This document shows positions 39,477-50,334 of a stretch of 64,000 nucleotides of DNA, piece after piece. The notes under the pieces were generated by a model. The model saw only the letters and a program-made list of their open reading frames with translations. It had not been told where the DNA came from and ran no database searches. The stretch is from assembly GCA_963585895.1 (NCBI GenBank), contig CAUZXS010004361.1, forward strand, positions 62,001 through 126,000. Direction: 5' to 3'. Origin of the DNA: Sepioteuthis lessoniana. Lineage: Eukaryota; Mollusca; Cephalopoda; Myopsida; Loliginidae. The translations under genes were made by a program, and so were the position numbers. Position 1 is the stretch's first letter; each line of letters begins with the position of its first letter.

Positions 39477-40057
39477 TAATTTTTAAAAGATGAGGAAATT
39501 TGGGCTAAACATGTTTTTCTCTGATTTTATCTTTACTAGTATTTCTCAAATTACTTCTTAATCAAATGTTTTTTTATTGGCAAGAATTATATAATTGCAA
39601 CGCAAGACATTTGATACTTCCAAAACTGTATGTTGTCTTCCTTACACTCTTATCTTATTACTTGAGAAGATCTAATAAGCTGGCAAAGGAGGGTTGCCAT
39701 AAATGTTGACCAGTTTGCTCATTTGTTTATATTACTTAGTAGTTGACTCAATCTAAAGAATGTACTTGCATTGCAATCTTTTCAGAAATAAAAAGAGGAG
39801 TGACAATGCAACGTCTGAAAACTGGTTAGCTGCTTATTGATCATTTGTATGAACCTTGAACTAAAAATTTCTTGATTTTTTACAGTCTTTACTTTTACAT
39901 TCAGTTATTTTAATTAAAAAACAAAACTTTCATAGGTTATGATTTTTTTTAAATGCTTACTTTTTTTCTTTTCATTCATTAATTCTGAAAGAGAAAACAG
40001 TAACAATTCAGTTGAATGAATGTTCTAAATTTTTCCCATGTATTGCTTTAGTTAGTA
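39041..40057. other. no gene seen
   Basis: AT-rich unique-looking sequence containing a 29-base poly-A run at 39445-39473. Confidence 0.4.
39445..39473. repeat. poly-A tract
   Basis: Twenty-nine consecutive A. No adjoining retroposed gene was recognised. Confidence 0.9.
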
Positions 40058-40086
40058 TGTATTTACCCAATTCCCCAGTCATAAGC
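40058..40086 (-). repeat. SINE family B1, left part of a split copy
   Basis: GTATTTACCCAATTCCCC is the 3' end of a minus-strand B1 copy. The rest resumes at 41448 after a 1.35-kb insertion. Confidence 0.6.
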
Positions 40087-41437
40087 ACCCAGTCAGCTGG
40101 GGCTGTAGAATACACCAACTGCTTCTCTGCAGAGGGGTAAGACCCCCCCCATGAGTTTCCTGGATATGACACTAAACAATCTGATGGTGAGGTTCCAGTA
40201 ATACTGGAGCTTTGGGGAATGCGGAGTACCCCTTCATTGTCATCACTCTCAGGTCCACTCTGACCCAAAGTGGTTGCACCTGATAAAGATCCTATCTATG
40301 GGTTAAATAAAACTAAACCATGGTTTCTTGAGTTTACTGTTTTTTTGCATTTAAATTGCACATTTATGCTAAACTGAATTGTTTAAAATAGAACTGTTTT
40401 CACATTTAAACTGCATACTTATGCTAAACTGAATTGCTCAAAATAGAACATTTTTGACATCTAAACTGTACAAAACAGAATTAAACTGCTAAACAGAATT
40501 ATCTGAAATAAAACTGTTTTGACATGAATTCTGTGTATTACCCAGTCAGCTGAAGCTGTAGAATACACCAACTGCACCTCTGCAGAAGGGTGAAACCCCC
40601 TCCATGAGTATACTGGATATGACGCTAAACAATCTGATGGGGAGGTTCCAGTAATGCTGGAGCTTTGGGGAATGTGGAGTACCCCTTTATTGTCATCGTT
40701 CCCAGGTCCACTCTGGCCCAGAGTGGTTGCACCTGATGAGGGTCCTATCTATACTTTAAATAGAACTAAAAAGTATACTTATGCTAAACTGAATTGTTTA
40801 AATTTGAACTGTTTGAATAAACTGAATAGCTTGAAATAGAAATATTTTTGACATTTAAACTGTGTACTTATCATATTTACCCAATCCCTCCGCTCGGGCA
40901 GGGTATGACACAAGGTCAATTTTTTAAGCGGAATTTAACGGGTTTGAATTCAGTTTTCCTTCTTCTAGACTAGTTGCCTCACCAAGGCTGAAGAACCCAG
41001 TCTGTCCTACTATTTACCCATAGCTGGAGGGAGAATAATTGGATTCATATCTTTCCCAAGGGTATTAGTGCTATGTAAAATGCAATCAATCTCGTCCAGG
41101 ATTTGAACTCGCATCGCCGTGTCCATTTCCTGCGACGATAACCATTACACCACGGGCACCTTTAAACTGTGTACTTATGCTTAACTGAATTGTTTAATAT
41201 AGAACTGTCTTGACATTTAACTGTGTGTGGAGAAAATTTATACTTATACAAAACTGAATTGTTTGAATTAGAATTGTTTCATTAAACTGAATAACTTGAA
41301 ATAGAAATGTTTTTGACAAACTGTGTACCCATGCTAAACTGAATTGTTTGAAATAGAACTGATTATTTGTATAAAAATGGATTTGGCATTAAATAGCCTA
41401 CAGAGGTTGATATGCCATAAAACCCAACCAACCAACC
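40087..41437 (+). repeat. compound SINE family C with two heads and 55-bp tandem units
   Basis: One insertion bounded by the 10-bp repeat AGTCATAAGC at 40077-40086 and 41438-41447. Inside are head 1 (CCCAGTCAGCTGGGGCTG, 40088) and tandem 55-bp units (40350-40404, 40405-40459, then a degraded third). Head 2 (CCCAGTCAGCTGAAGCTG) starts at 40540, and more units follow (one exact 55-mer at 41161-41215). A single 3' end closes it, CAGAGGTTGATATGCCATAA then (CCAA)n. A younger B1 element sits within the second unit array. Without that insertion it is about 1.04 kb against about 376 bp for the simple copy at 23005-23380. Confidence 0.82.
40872..41160 (-). repeat. young SINE family B1 inserted into a family C element
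   Basis: Flanked by the perfect 18-bp repeat TTTAAACTGTGTACTTAT at 40854-40871 and 41161-41178, which is part of the host element's 55-bp unit. The minus strand starts GGTGCCCGTGGTGTAATGG and keeps the B box (GAGTTCAAATCC) and many CpGs. Confidence 0.93.
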
Positions 41438-41447
41438 AGTCATAAGC

Positions 41448-41470
41448 TAGATGTGACACAAGGTCTAGAG
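41448..41470 (-). repeat. SINE family B1, right part of a split copy
   Basis: TAGATGTGACACAAGGTC continues the B1 3' region begun at 40058-40086. It breaks off soon after, so the host B1 copy was already truncated or was later lost. Confidence 0.55.
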
Positions 41471-44100
41471 CCATGAAATGTAAATACTATTTCACATGTT
41501 CATCCTGCAGTTGAACGAACTTGGCACATGCCCTTGGAGTCCATCAGATAATAGTCAGAAAGGGAGAAGGTCACACAGTATAAGATTTTAATTAATGCCA
41601 TTAATTCAAAATTAGGATAACTGAGTGATGGAAGATCAATCCAATGGAATCGGTCCTGTTTCAAAACCCCAGTCACAATATTGCTAATCTCTCCAACAAA
41701 TAGCAATGTGCTGGGCTAAAATTTGTTCTGAGAAATCAACATTTTATCAATAGTTGTCATGAGTGACATTGAACCTGATATTTCAAATCCTAAGCAAAGA
41801 AAGAATATCATTTCTTGCACAACTATGGAAAAACATAGATATTATTCACCAACCTGTACCATGTATTAGGATTTGAATAAATGGAATATATTCAAAGTAA
41901 AAAAAAGACTTTAAAAAGTTGCTTAATGGTTCTTGGGCTTTCAGTTTCAAAACCACTGATGGCATTTATTGCCATGAGTAATGCTTGTGAATATAAAGGC
42001 GCTTTCAAATAAGTTTCAACCCAAGAACATGATAAGAACTTATCTTAAAAATCTCTTATCTAATTTAGTCAGCTATAAATCTCATAACAAACTATTGCCA
42101 TATATTTATTTTTTTGAGTTGAAATTAAAAAGTATTAAAACATTCCTTGACCTGAAGAAAATCAGACCTATAAAGACTGCTTTAATAAAAGCAGAAATTT
42201 CTTATACAAGTAGTGTAAAGGGAGATGAACACATTTTCTGTATGCCTTTCTCAGCAGGATTTGTCCTGTTTTAGTATATGTACTGCCAAAGCAGGATTTG
42301 TCCTGTTTTATGTAGGTGGTAGATTGTATTCTATCTTAGGAATTTGTTGAGATTATGCTTTCCATAATCATTACATCATAAATGCCTTTGATTGGGAGAA
42401 AATATTTTTTATATTGAAATATTCTGTTTTTTTTTTTGTTTTTTTAGTTCTGAGAGATTTGTTCTTTTAAGAATTTCTTATTTCTGTAATAGAAAAAGAA
42501 GCAGCAATAGAAAAGATTTAATGAAATTAATTTGCAAGCACCTAATGTGTCGTGTCATAAGTTGCTTGGATTCTTTATTGGTGTTAGTAAATAAGGGTGG
42601 AATTTGCTCAATTACATGAATACCAAATAACCTTTTTCTTTTTTTTTTTCTTAACTTTTTATCATAAGTAGTTCATTTAAGTATACAGCAAGATTCTAAA
42701 CATTTGTATTTTAATTTTTTTTCCTAAGATAAAGCTTTATTATTAATTCTAGTTTTTCTTTCATCTTATTTTCATTGCTTTTTAACAAGACGTTCAGCAG
42801 CATAGATTAGAATTAGTTTTGACAGTTGAATTCACATCAATTATTCTTAGAATAGTTGAGATATTGTCATAAGTTAACCACTGCTGCTTGCTTAATGGTT
42901 TTAAAATAATTTGAACATAGTGATACGAAAGCAACAAAAATAGAATTTTAAAAAAATAGTCAAATGAGTCTTCATCTAAGAAATTTATACAACTTAAATG
43001 TACTAAAAGGAGTAAACAAACAATATGGCATGAAGTAGAATAAAGAGTGCAGTTATATAGCTCAATTTAGATAACACCTACTGGATGTTGACATAACCTG
43101 ATCAGCCAGGTACCTTTGTCAGACACTCTTAAAGATACAAGATGTGAGATCAATTGTTATAGAGGCCATTTCCAATCAGTGTTGCATTAATAATATATAA
43201 AATTAAATGATTTGAATATAGTGATAACAGTAAAAGTAAGATGAAAACCTAATCAAAAATACATTTATTTTTAAATAAAGAAACATCAAACTATAAATGA
43301 ATTATAGTTTGTTTTTTGTTTCTTTGTTTTTTAAACTATAATCTTATTATTCATTTTGATTATTAACTTAAAATTTATGAGAAATTATTGAAGAAGTTAT
43401 GGCAAAAATGATATGCAAACTCATGTTCATAGAAATTTTAAAATAGAATGTAGATTTCCTTTATTTATAACTGAATGGATTGTATATTTTGTATTCGGTG
43501 ATATCTAATGAAATGCTTGTACTTGATAAATATTAAATAACTGTGCTTGGTATTTGTAAAACTGACACTCCCCTTTAGTTATATATGTGTGTGTGGGGAT
43601 GTTTTTATATAACGACCTTCAGCATCACTCCTGAGCAGTGATGTAAAGATTTTATGGGCAGGTGAGGTTAAAAATATTTTCAATGGAAATTGGCAATGGG
43701 GAAAATTTTCTTTGAGTTGCATTTCTGGTGTTCTGCAAACTGGATGTTTTTTGAGGTTAACATTTTAGAAACTCTTTCTTTGTGGGGCTTTGACTTTTTC
43801 TTAGAAAATGAAGACTTTCCTCCAGGCTATGGAAGACCATTTTAAAATGTATGGGGAATGGCTAACTTGAATTACTAACATATTAATAGATGTGGGAACC
43901 AAAATATAACAATATTTGTCGATTCTTTTATCAGCACAATCAAGTGACAACCTTTCTTCATCTCATTGACCAATTTTCCTAGAGAACCAATGTTATATCT
44001 TTCTATTTCATCAGAAATTTAGCAAAACATTTAAGATAATTTGTTTAAATCATTTTTAAAAGTTGTAAAATCTTTCTCAGATTCTTTCATTTATACATAT
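41471..44100. other. no gene seen
   Basis: AT-rich. ORFs at 41500-41706, 41981-42274 and 42392-42619 have no recognised domain. A strong hairpin lies at 43278-43325. Confidence 0.4.
43278..43325. repeat. short near-perfect hairpin
   Basis: AAAGAAACATCAAACTATAA and its near reverse complement TTATAGTTTG...GTTTCTTT flank a 4-6 base loop. Confidence 0.7.
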
Positions 44101-44101
44101 A

Positions 44102-45025
44102 CGAGGATCATTAAATAAGTTTCCAGACTTTTTTTGAATGGGCACTTTTATTGATAGTACACACATGAAACTCTAGTATCCTTCAAAGTAATCTCCTCTG
44201 GCTGCAATCCACTTGTTGTACCATTCCAACAACTTCTGGAAGGCCCCATGGAAGTCCTCTTGTGTGAGCATGTCAATGAACTTCGTCACAGCCTCTTTCA
44301 TCTCCTCAATTGTCTCATAACGATAGCCTTAGGGAATAAGCAAAAGTTACAGGGAGCAAGGTCTGGGCTATAGGGAGGGTGAAGAACTGTCTTGATGCCC
44401 ATCTTGGTCAAATAGTCTGTGACAAGGCTGGGGTTATGGACTGGTGGTTATGGACTGGTTATGGACTGGGGTTATGGACTGGTGGAAATGCCACTGACCT
44501 GATTTGAAGAGTGCTGGCCTCTTTTGACAGAATCTCTTCCTGAACTCCCTTAAAACCTCAACATAGTATTCCTTGTGGACTCTGTCCAGTGGGAACCCAG
44601 TGCATGTAGATCATGCCAGTGCTGTCAAAAAAAGGGATCATCAAAAGTTTGTGGGTGGATTTGCTATGTCTGGCCTTCTTGGGTCTGGGAGAGCCAGCAT
44701 GCTTCCACTGGGAACTCTGTCTCTGGGTCATAGCAGTAGATCCAGTTTTCATCGCATGGCGTTTTGTCCAAGTTTAAAACAGAATTTTATTGCATATCAT
44801 TCTTCTAAAGTCCAGATTGCATTTTTGAAATTCACCAGCTTTGACAATCAGGCTTTAGTAGGGTGTATTCCAATCCCTGCTGTAGCTGTTCATTTGAACC
44901 TGAAATCATAAAAATTGGTCGGTCATCTCATGTATAGCAATAACATACTGAATTTTCAAGAGTCTACAGTAATTTTAAATGCCAGTACAAAATAAGTCTG
45001 GAAATGCACCACATATATCACAAAT
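44102..45025 (-). mobile_element. internally deleted mariner transposon
   Basis: The left end is CGAGGATCATTAAATAAGTT with TTTCCAGACTTTTTTTGAAT inside it. The right end repeats the inner part (TTTCCAGACTTATTTTG on the minus strand), but its outer bases are eroded. On the minus strand, an N-terminal piece (AIKFCFKLGQNA) runs straight into the catalytic part with ENWIYCYDPETE. A frame change follows, then SQWKHAGSPRPKKARHSK and MIPFFDSTGMIYMHWVPTG, and later TVLHPPYSPDLAPCNF and IAARGDYF. The helix-turn-helix and linker between these parts are missing. A GGTTATGGACTGGT unit is locally repeated near 44440-44480 close to the expected DNAP motif. Inactive: about 920 bp against a usual 1.3 kb. Confidence 0.85.
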
Positions 45026-45292
45026 ATGTGTATTTTGTAACATTCACATAAATTTCTTTTTAATGTTTTTTACTTAATTATAAATTAGGAACTGATTCAG
45101 TATTTTCAAGATGATCTATGGATTGAATCCTTTATACTGGGGGAGAATTAATGCCATATTATCTTAAAGATGATCAGAAAAATAAATAGATCAAAATATT
45201 AGATATTTGATAAAGCAACAAAATGAACTTTTTTTTTGTGTGTGTGTAATCTTCTTTTGTATACTAAGAGCCTTATGTTTATAAAATCTTTG

Positions 45293-45316
45293 CTTTTTTT
45301 TTTTTCTGTCTTTTAG
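45293..45316 (+). other. 3' splice acceptor of the afadin exon
   Basis: A T-rich pyrimidine tract ends in CTGTCTTTTAG directly before the conserved DLEFHG codons. The AG at 45315-45316 sets the exon start in the right frame for the family. Confidence 0.9.
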
Positions 45317-45509
45317 GACCTCGAGTTCCATGGGGTTATGCGATTCTTCTTTCAAGATGCTGGCGCCAAAGTTGCAACTAAATGCATTCGTGTTGCAAGC
45401 ACAGCTACTGCGAAAGAAGTTGTGGATGTCTTGGTTGAAAAGTTTCATCCAGACATGAGGATGTTAACAATGAGCAATTACAATCTTTATGAAGTTCATG
45501 TCAATGGAG
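45317..45509 (+). CDS. AFDN: afadin (canoe) internal exon, first Ras-association domain
   Basis: This is an internal coding exon of 193 nt, 64 codons plus one base, entered in phase 0 and left in phase 1. It begins DLEFHGVMRFFFQDAG, continues with KVATKCIRVASTATAKEV and KFHPDMRML, and ends YEVHVNG. These match, from memory, the N-terminal Ras-association domain of human afadin (about residues 36-100) and Drosophila canoe, including the FHGVMRF, ATKCIRV and RPDMRML blocks. Afadin is a cytoplasmic scaffold of adherens junctions. It links nectins to actin, and this domain binds Ras/Rap1 GTPases. The exon follows a pyrimidine-rich tract ending TTTTAG and is followed by GTAAGT. The human gene also starts an exon at DLEFHG, so the intron position looks conserved. 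No in-frame stop or frameshift is seen. The flanking exons were not found in the window, so the introns are very long. Family identity is strong; expression is not shown by sequence alone. Confidence 0.95.
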
Positions 45510-45515
45510 GTAAGT
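45510..45515 (+). other. 5' splice donor of the afadin exon
   Basis: The exon ends GGAG and is followed by GTAAGT, a consensus donor. Reading on past it soon leaves afadin-like sequence and reaches a stop, as expected of an intron. Confidence 0.9.
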
Positions 45516-46002
45516 TGACAGAATTTTTTAAAACTATTCTCTTCCTCCTTTCTCTGTATAACTACCATTTGTTGATATAATTTCATTTCTTACACATTTA
45601 AAAACCTCTTAAAATATTGTATTTTACTTGATTCATACCTTTTTTTTTTATATTTCAATAAAAAAAATTATTTCTTCTGTAGCTTATGATGCTACCTTCA
45701 CTATCTATTTCTTAAAATACCCCACCTTTTTTTTCTTTACCCCTGAGGGAGGCTGTAGATTGGATGAGTGGAAATGTAACCATATAGCCAACACAACGTC
45801 CAATAATCTGACCAATTCTTGAATTAAGAGAATTTAATTTTTTGCTTATATAATTTCTGTTAATTAACAAATCCCTTTACATGACATCATGGTTATGAGC
45901 TATAAATCAATTTAACATAAAGATAACTTTATTTCAAACTCTGACAAGCGTTCTTTCCTCAGTTAGTTGCCTCAACTAATTTGACAAAAGGCCTGAAGTA
46001 TT
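45516..46002. other. no gene seen
   Basis: AT-rich intronic sequence directly after the afadin exon. Confidence 0.4.
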
Positions 46003-46083
46003 GGGCAGCCAGAGAAGATCATATTCACTAACAATATTCTGTTAACCAAGTTAGCTAAACATTTACACCGTATGAGGTGCCCC
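46003..46083 (-). repeat. tRNA-like unit, family D
   Basis: On the minus strand it starts GGGCACCTCATACGGTGTAA with an A-box-like segment and ends GGCTGCCC, which can pair with the start. At 81 nt it is longer than a class I tRNA, suggesting a long variable arm or a derived form. Confidence 0.6.
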
Positions 46084-46797
46084 TTTTTCTCAATTAGTTT
46101 AGTACAAAAATGGTACAAATATATAATTTCTTCATTTTGACAATATAGTTTTGTTTTTTTTGTTTTATGGATTAAATTCACTTAAATAATAGATCACTAG
46201 ATGTTACTTTCACTTGAAGATTTGATATCTATCAAAAATATAATAAAGGCCACAAGTATTTGTCTGAACAAACTATTATATGCCCAAACTTTGAAAAAAA
46301 GAATTTTTTTTAATGTAGTTTGAAAAAAAAAATTAGAATTTCTTGTTATTTTTATTGTTCACAATGTTTCTTTAGGTATGATATACCCTTATAAACTACA
46401 CCTAAAACAAAGGGTTGGAGGAATGATGTGTCAACAACAGAAACAATTAGAAGTTCAGATATCAAAATAATCTTTTGAATTTTAATGAACCTTCTCAAAA
46501 TTATAGACAGACTTTTAAAGTTTTATAATTTATAGTAAAAAAACAACAAAAAACAATGGAATCTGCATTTCCAATTTATCTAAGCTCGGTTTTGGTAAAC
46601 ATAAACTGCAAATACATGTATATCTTCCCTTAGATTTTCCACATATTTTTCTATTCCATTAAAAGTAATTTTATTTTTACAGCAATGTAATCTAAGCTTT
46701 CGACATTACTAGAGATAAAGGTGATAGTTGTTAACAATATAAAAATAGTATTTTTTGCAAAGTTGAACCAAGTTTAGCACATGGCCAAAAATATGAA

Positions 46798-46874
46798 GTA
46801 CTTAGTGAGAATTGAATTCACTAACAATGGTCTGTTCACTTAGCTATCTATCTTTTGCACTATTTCAGAAGCCC
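46798..46874 (-). repeat. tRNA-like unit, family D
   Basis: The best-preserved part is the T-arm side: GTGAATTCAATTCTCAC on the minus strand. The head is decayed. It shares CTAACAATGGTCTGTT (plus strand) with the copy at 46003-46083 (CTAACAATATTCTGTT). Confidence 0.55.
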
Positions 46875-46993
46875 AGGGTAAGACATATAGTTTGTTCCTT
46901 ATCATTATTAAATGCATAATCCCAAATTTAGGATTAATAACTCACAAGATTTCAATATTTAGTTATGTTTCTTCAATTGGCAGTTTTTAAAAT

Positions 46994-47160
46994 CTTTATT
47001 TACAATTCAGACTATTGTCCTCATCTTGGTTATTATAGTTACAATGTTTCAATCATTGTACCCTTTGGCCTTCTTGAAATGTCTTTAGTTGTTACTAAAA
47101 TGTTGTTAATATAACAACTAAAATGAGGACAATAGTCCAAATCATGTAAATAAAATTCAG
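46994..47160. mobile_element. inverted-repeat retroelement relic, older copy
   Basis: Arms at 46994-47050 and 47092-47160 are inverted (GACTATTGTCCTCAT against ATGAGGACAATAGTCC). Reading 47011-47076, the order CTATTGTC-TCATCTT-TTATT-ACAATGTTT-TGGCCTTCTT matches the minus strand of 57005-57069. This is therefore a diverged, shorter relative of the element at 56641-57147. Confidence 0.6.
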
Positions 47161-48154
47161 ATTATTTTTATTTCTATTCATTTTTTGTTTTACTATCATC
47201 CTTAGCAAAGCCTTTTGTTCAATTCTAACTAAAGGGATCAGTGATGCTACAAAACACACACACAATGTATACAAATATGATTATAAAATTATTTATAAAT
47301 GATAAAAGGAATCCAGAATTGAAACATTAAAGTTTTAAAAAGGACATAAACAGAAACTTCAATTTGCTCCTTGACATTGTTTTTAGACTGCAAATTGTAC
47401 TATCTGAATTTATATTTAAAGAACACAATGCATTGGCTTTCATTTTGCATGCCAACCCAAATGCTGGCAAGTCACTCACTTTTGAACTCTAGCTGAAGCA
47501 TGAAATACTCCAGAGCAAACATATGTGAATTAAAAGAAAACAATCCAATGGTATAAGTAGGGAAGCTACATAGTGTTATGAAGATTATAGAAAAAAACTT
47601 CAAATGATGCTCTATAAACAAACAGTTATTTTGTTACACCCTTTAGTTATATATAACAGCCTCTCTTTTTGTTTTGGTATATAAAATTAGCCTGTTATGT
47701 TAGATTTGTTCCTGTGTGCTTAGCTATTTCCGAGTTAGTCAAGGCTTTTATGCTTAAAATGTATGCTACAGAAACCATTACAGGTTATCCTCACAGACAG
47801 TTCAAACATTTGATCAAGTTGAAACTTGTCACTGATGTCACAAAGATAATCTACCCAAACAGGTGAATGTGAATGTTGACTAGGTTGCAAGGGTCAGTTG
47901 CCTTTTTTTTTTTCTTTTTGACAGTGTTATATTTGGATCAAGTCTTTTAAGTGTCTTGTAAACAGATATTAACCAACTTTCATAACAATAAATGATTCAC
48001 AACAAAACATTTACAACTCTATCATAAGATTTTTTGCTGCCAGTACTTATTTAAAAATATAACCTTTGAAAAATCTTCCATGGTTTTAAAATAAGATTTC
48101 CATTTGACTTTTTAAGAAAATTCTTTGTGTGTAAGTAAATGGATACACACGCAC

Positions 48155-48191
<37 letters not shown>

Positions 48192-48533
48192 GAGAGAGAG
48201 GTGGGAGCATATCATTTCAAAATTTTTAACGGTAATACACTTAAATGCTCAAACTTGAATTGAGCTATTTCCACTTCAATTTGGAACTGAGTGATAATTT
48301 TGCTGGTCAACACTTTTTTTTTTTTTTGTTAATCATCCAAATTCTCTATAATAGAAGTAACTATGGAATACTAATTAGAATCCTTCATTCCTTCCAAAAC
48401 TGAAGTATCAATAACATCATGAACAACTAATGATGCTAACCTTATGTTCACAAGGTTCACAAATAATAAATAAATCTTACCAAGCACCAAGTATTGATAT
48501 GAGTTTCAAGGTATTTTAATTTCCAGTTAATTT
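47161..48533. other. no gene seen
   Basis: AT-rich with (AT)n at 48160-48190. A 65-codon ORF at 47669-47866 has no recognised motif. Confidence 0.4.
48160..48190. repeat. (AT)n microsatellite
   Basis: About 30 bases of alternating AT followed by a short GA run. Confidence 0.9.
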
Positions 48534-48780
48534 AGCCAAGTGGGTTGAGTGTTTACCAATGGCCAGGGAGATCAAGGTTCAATCCCAGGTCAAGTCATAC
48601 CAAAGACTCAAAAAATGGTACTTGATACCTCCTTGCTTAACACTCAGCATTATAAAGGTATGTATCAAGGGTAAAGTGGAGCAATCCAGGGAAAGGAGTA
48701 GTACCCTCCCCTATACCTTGGTGTAGTAGCTATTGAAAAGAGAGCCTTCAGATTGCCCTTGACTACGGCTATCAACTTTA
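48534..48780 (+). repeat. SINE family A
   Basis: Carries GTGTTTACCAATGGCC, the B box GGTTCAATCCC, GGTACTTGATACCTCC, GTAAAGTGGAGCAATCC and GGTGTAGTAGCTATTGAAAA. It ends near GACTACGGCTATCAACTTTA. Confidence 0.88.
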
Positions 48781-49389
48781 CTATTTATATATAAACTAAT
48801 GAACCAACCTGAAGATTATATATCTAATGTTTATGAATATGTATAACATTTCAATTATTTTTTATTTCTATTTAAAAAAAAAAACATTGGGAAGGGTAGA
48901 TGCACTGAAGTAACTATGAGTGAGGAAGGGAATTAATTAGATACTGTGAACTACTATTAATTAGTACAGTCTTTATTGCATTCTTAAATACTTGCTATAG
49001 CTTACTTAATTTTTTGTTTGAGGTGTCTATATTAACTAATATCAAATGACCTCCAAAGGTAGGAATTTTAACAGAGCATCTATGATTGTTACATTAATTC
49101 AAATGAACAAGAAATAAATTGTAAGAATTATAATATTAATGAGTTTCTTATTTTGTTATTACTCCTGCTACAAGTTTGATTTGAGTCAATGAATGCCTTT
49201 GCCAAGTCTTCCTTTGCTTTATTTCTATTGCAATTAGTCATTTGTTTTAAGAAAAAATAAGTCTGACAAATAAGGGTTTTTTTTCAGTGTTTCAGTTAAG
49301 TTTGCTACTTCTATTAAAGATTTTGTTTTGGTTAAAAACAATATTTTTAGACCATATTCAATTTATGGATATTCATACATGGCCTGGCT
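48781..49389. other. no gene seen
   Basis: AT-rich unique-looking sequence. Confidence 0.4.
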
Positions 49390-50290
49390 TTGTGAAATGA
49401 AGATCAAGAAGGGGCCAGTTCATGCCAACTGCAGACACAATCATAACTGATAAGGCCAAAGTAAAACACACAGGCATAATCAAAGCTCTGGTTAGTGCTT
49501 GACAGCATAATATTATGGTTCTTCCTTCAATGCCTTTTGGTCTTTAAGAGCAGTCCTGTGGGTGTTTTCAAAGGAGGAGACATGGTTAGTGGTAAGATGC
49601 CAGGTATCACAGTTCTCAGCTATAAAGTACCATTAGTAATGGTCAATGTGACAGGCACCAAAGGATTTTTTCGAGTAGTCAAATTGCTTCTTCGGTACTC
49701 CTCTGTCACAATGTTCAATGGAGAGCTTGGCACACACTATGATTCGAGCCAGGAAATGATTTCCTATCCTTAAGAGTTGTCCAGCCCAGCATAGCTGAGG
49801 GTTCTGAGCATTGCTTTGATGCTGGTGGTCTTCACCTTTGAAAGGACTTCAATATTGATGACAACACCACTCCAGTGGATGTTAAGGATGGTACAGAGGC
49901 AGCACTGGGGGTACCCTTCAAGGAGTTTCAGGTGGTACCAATAAATAACTGATAGCTCTGAGCCATATAGAAGGGTGTCAAGGAAAATGGCTCTATACAC
50001 GCTTACCTTTGTATGCTTCTTCAGGTGTTTGTTGTACAACCCATTTATATAGTCTGCTAAATGCACTGCTCGGCTTTGCCAGCCTGTTTTCAACTACCTT
50101 GTCGACCTTGGCATCTGATGTGATGGTGTACTTCTAGTAGGTGAATAGGTGGACCAATTTCAACTCTGTCATGCCAGTGATGATGTGGGGTAGGGTGATA
50201 CTCTCCCCAAGGTGCAGACTGCTGGAGTACCTGTTTTCTTTAAACTGACATCTAGCTCAAAGAGCTAAGCTGTTTCTGTGGAGCAGGATA
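49390..50290 (-). mobile_element. LINE 3' fragment, end of reverse-transcriptase ORF
   Basis: On the minus strand the blocks, in family order, are HIITGMTELKLVHLFTY, TITSDAKVDKVVENRLAK, KVSVYRAIFLDTLLYGSE, then YWYHLKLLEGYPQCC and CTILNIHWSGVVINIEVLSK. A degenerate tail with FGACHIDHY follows, and then a CVYFGLISYDCVCSWHE stretch resembling the C-x2-C zinc finger at the C-terminus of such ORFs. This is the post-thumb part of a non-LTR reverse transcriptase common in invertebrates; the exact clade is not settled. The ORF is broken by stops and frame changes (the open part is 49770-50093), and the polymerase core is missing: a 5'-truncated dead copy. Confidence 0.82.
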
Positions 50291-50334
50291 TACATGTATG
50301 GATATTTAGTCTAAAATAATATATGTAAAAAAAA

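Larger units (their letters stand above)
1..45316 (+). other. presumed afadin upstream intron (part)
   Basis: No other exon of afadin or any other host gene was recognised here. In human afadin the first coding exon ends just before DLEFHG. If the gene has the same structure here, the first coding exon lies more than 45 kb upstream or was missed. The stretch holds the transposons and SINEs listed separately, in otherwise AT-rich sequence. Confidence 0.55.

Noticed and set aside
40087-41437. Direct tandem repeats as a CRISPR array
   Set aside because: Units are contiguous 55-bp tandem copies without spacers, inside a eukaryotic SINE.
45191-45448. 85-codon minus ORF over the afadin exon
   Set aside because: Opposite-strand shadow of the conserved exon, with no motif of its own.
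49495-49773. 92-codon plus ORF
   Set aside because: It is antisense to the recognisable LINE tail on the minus strand.
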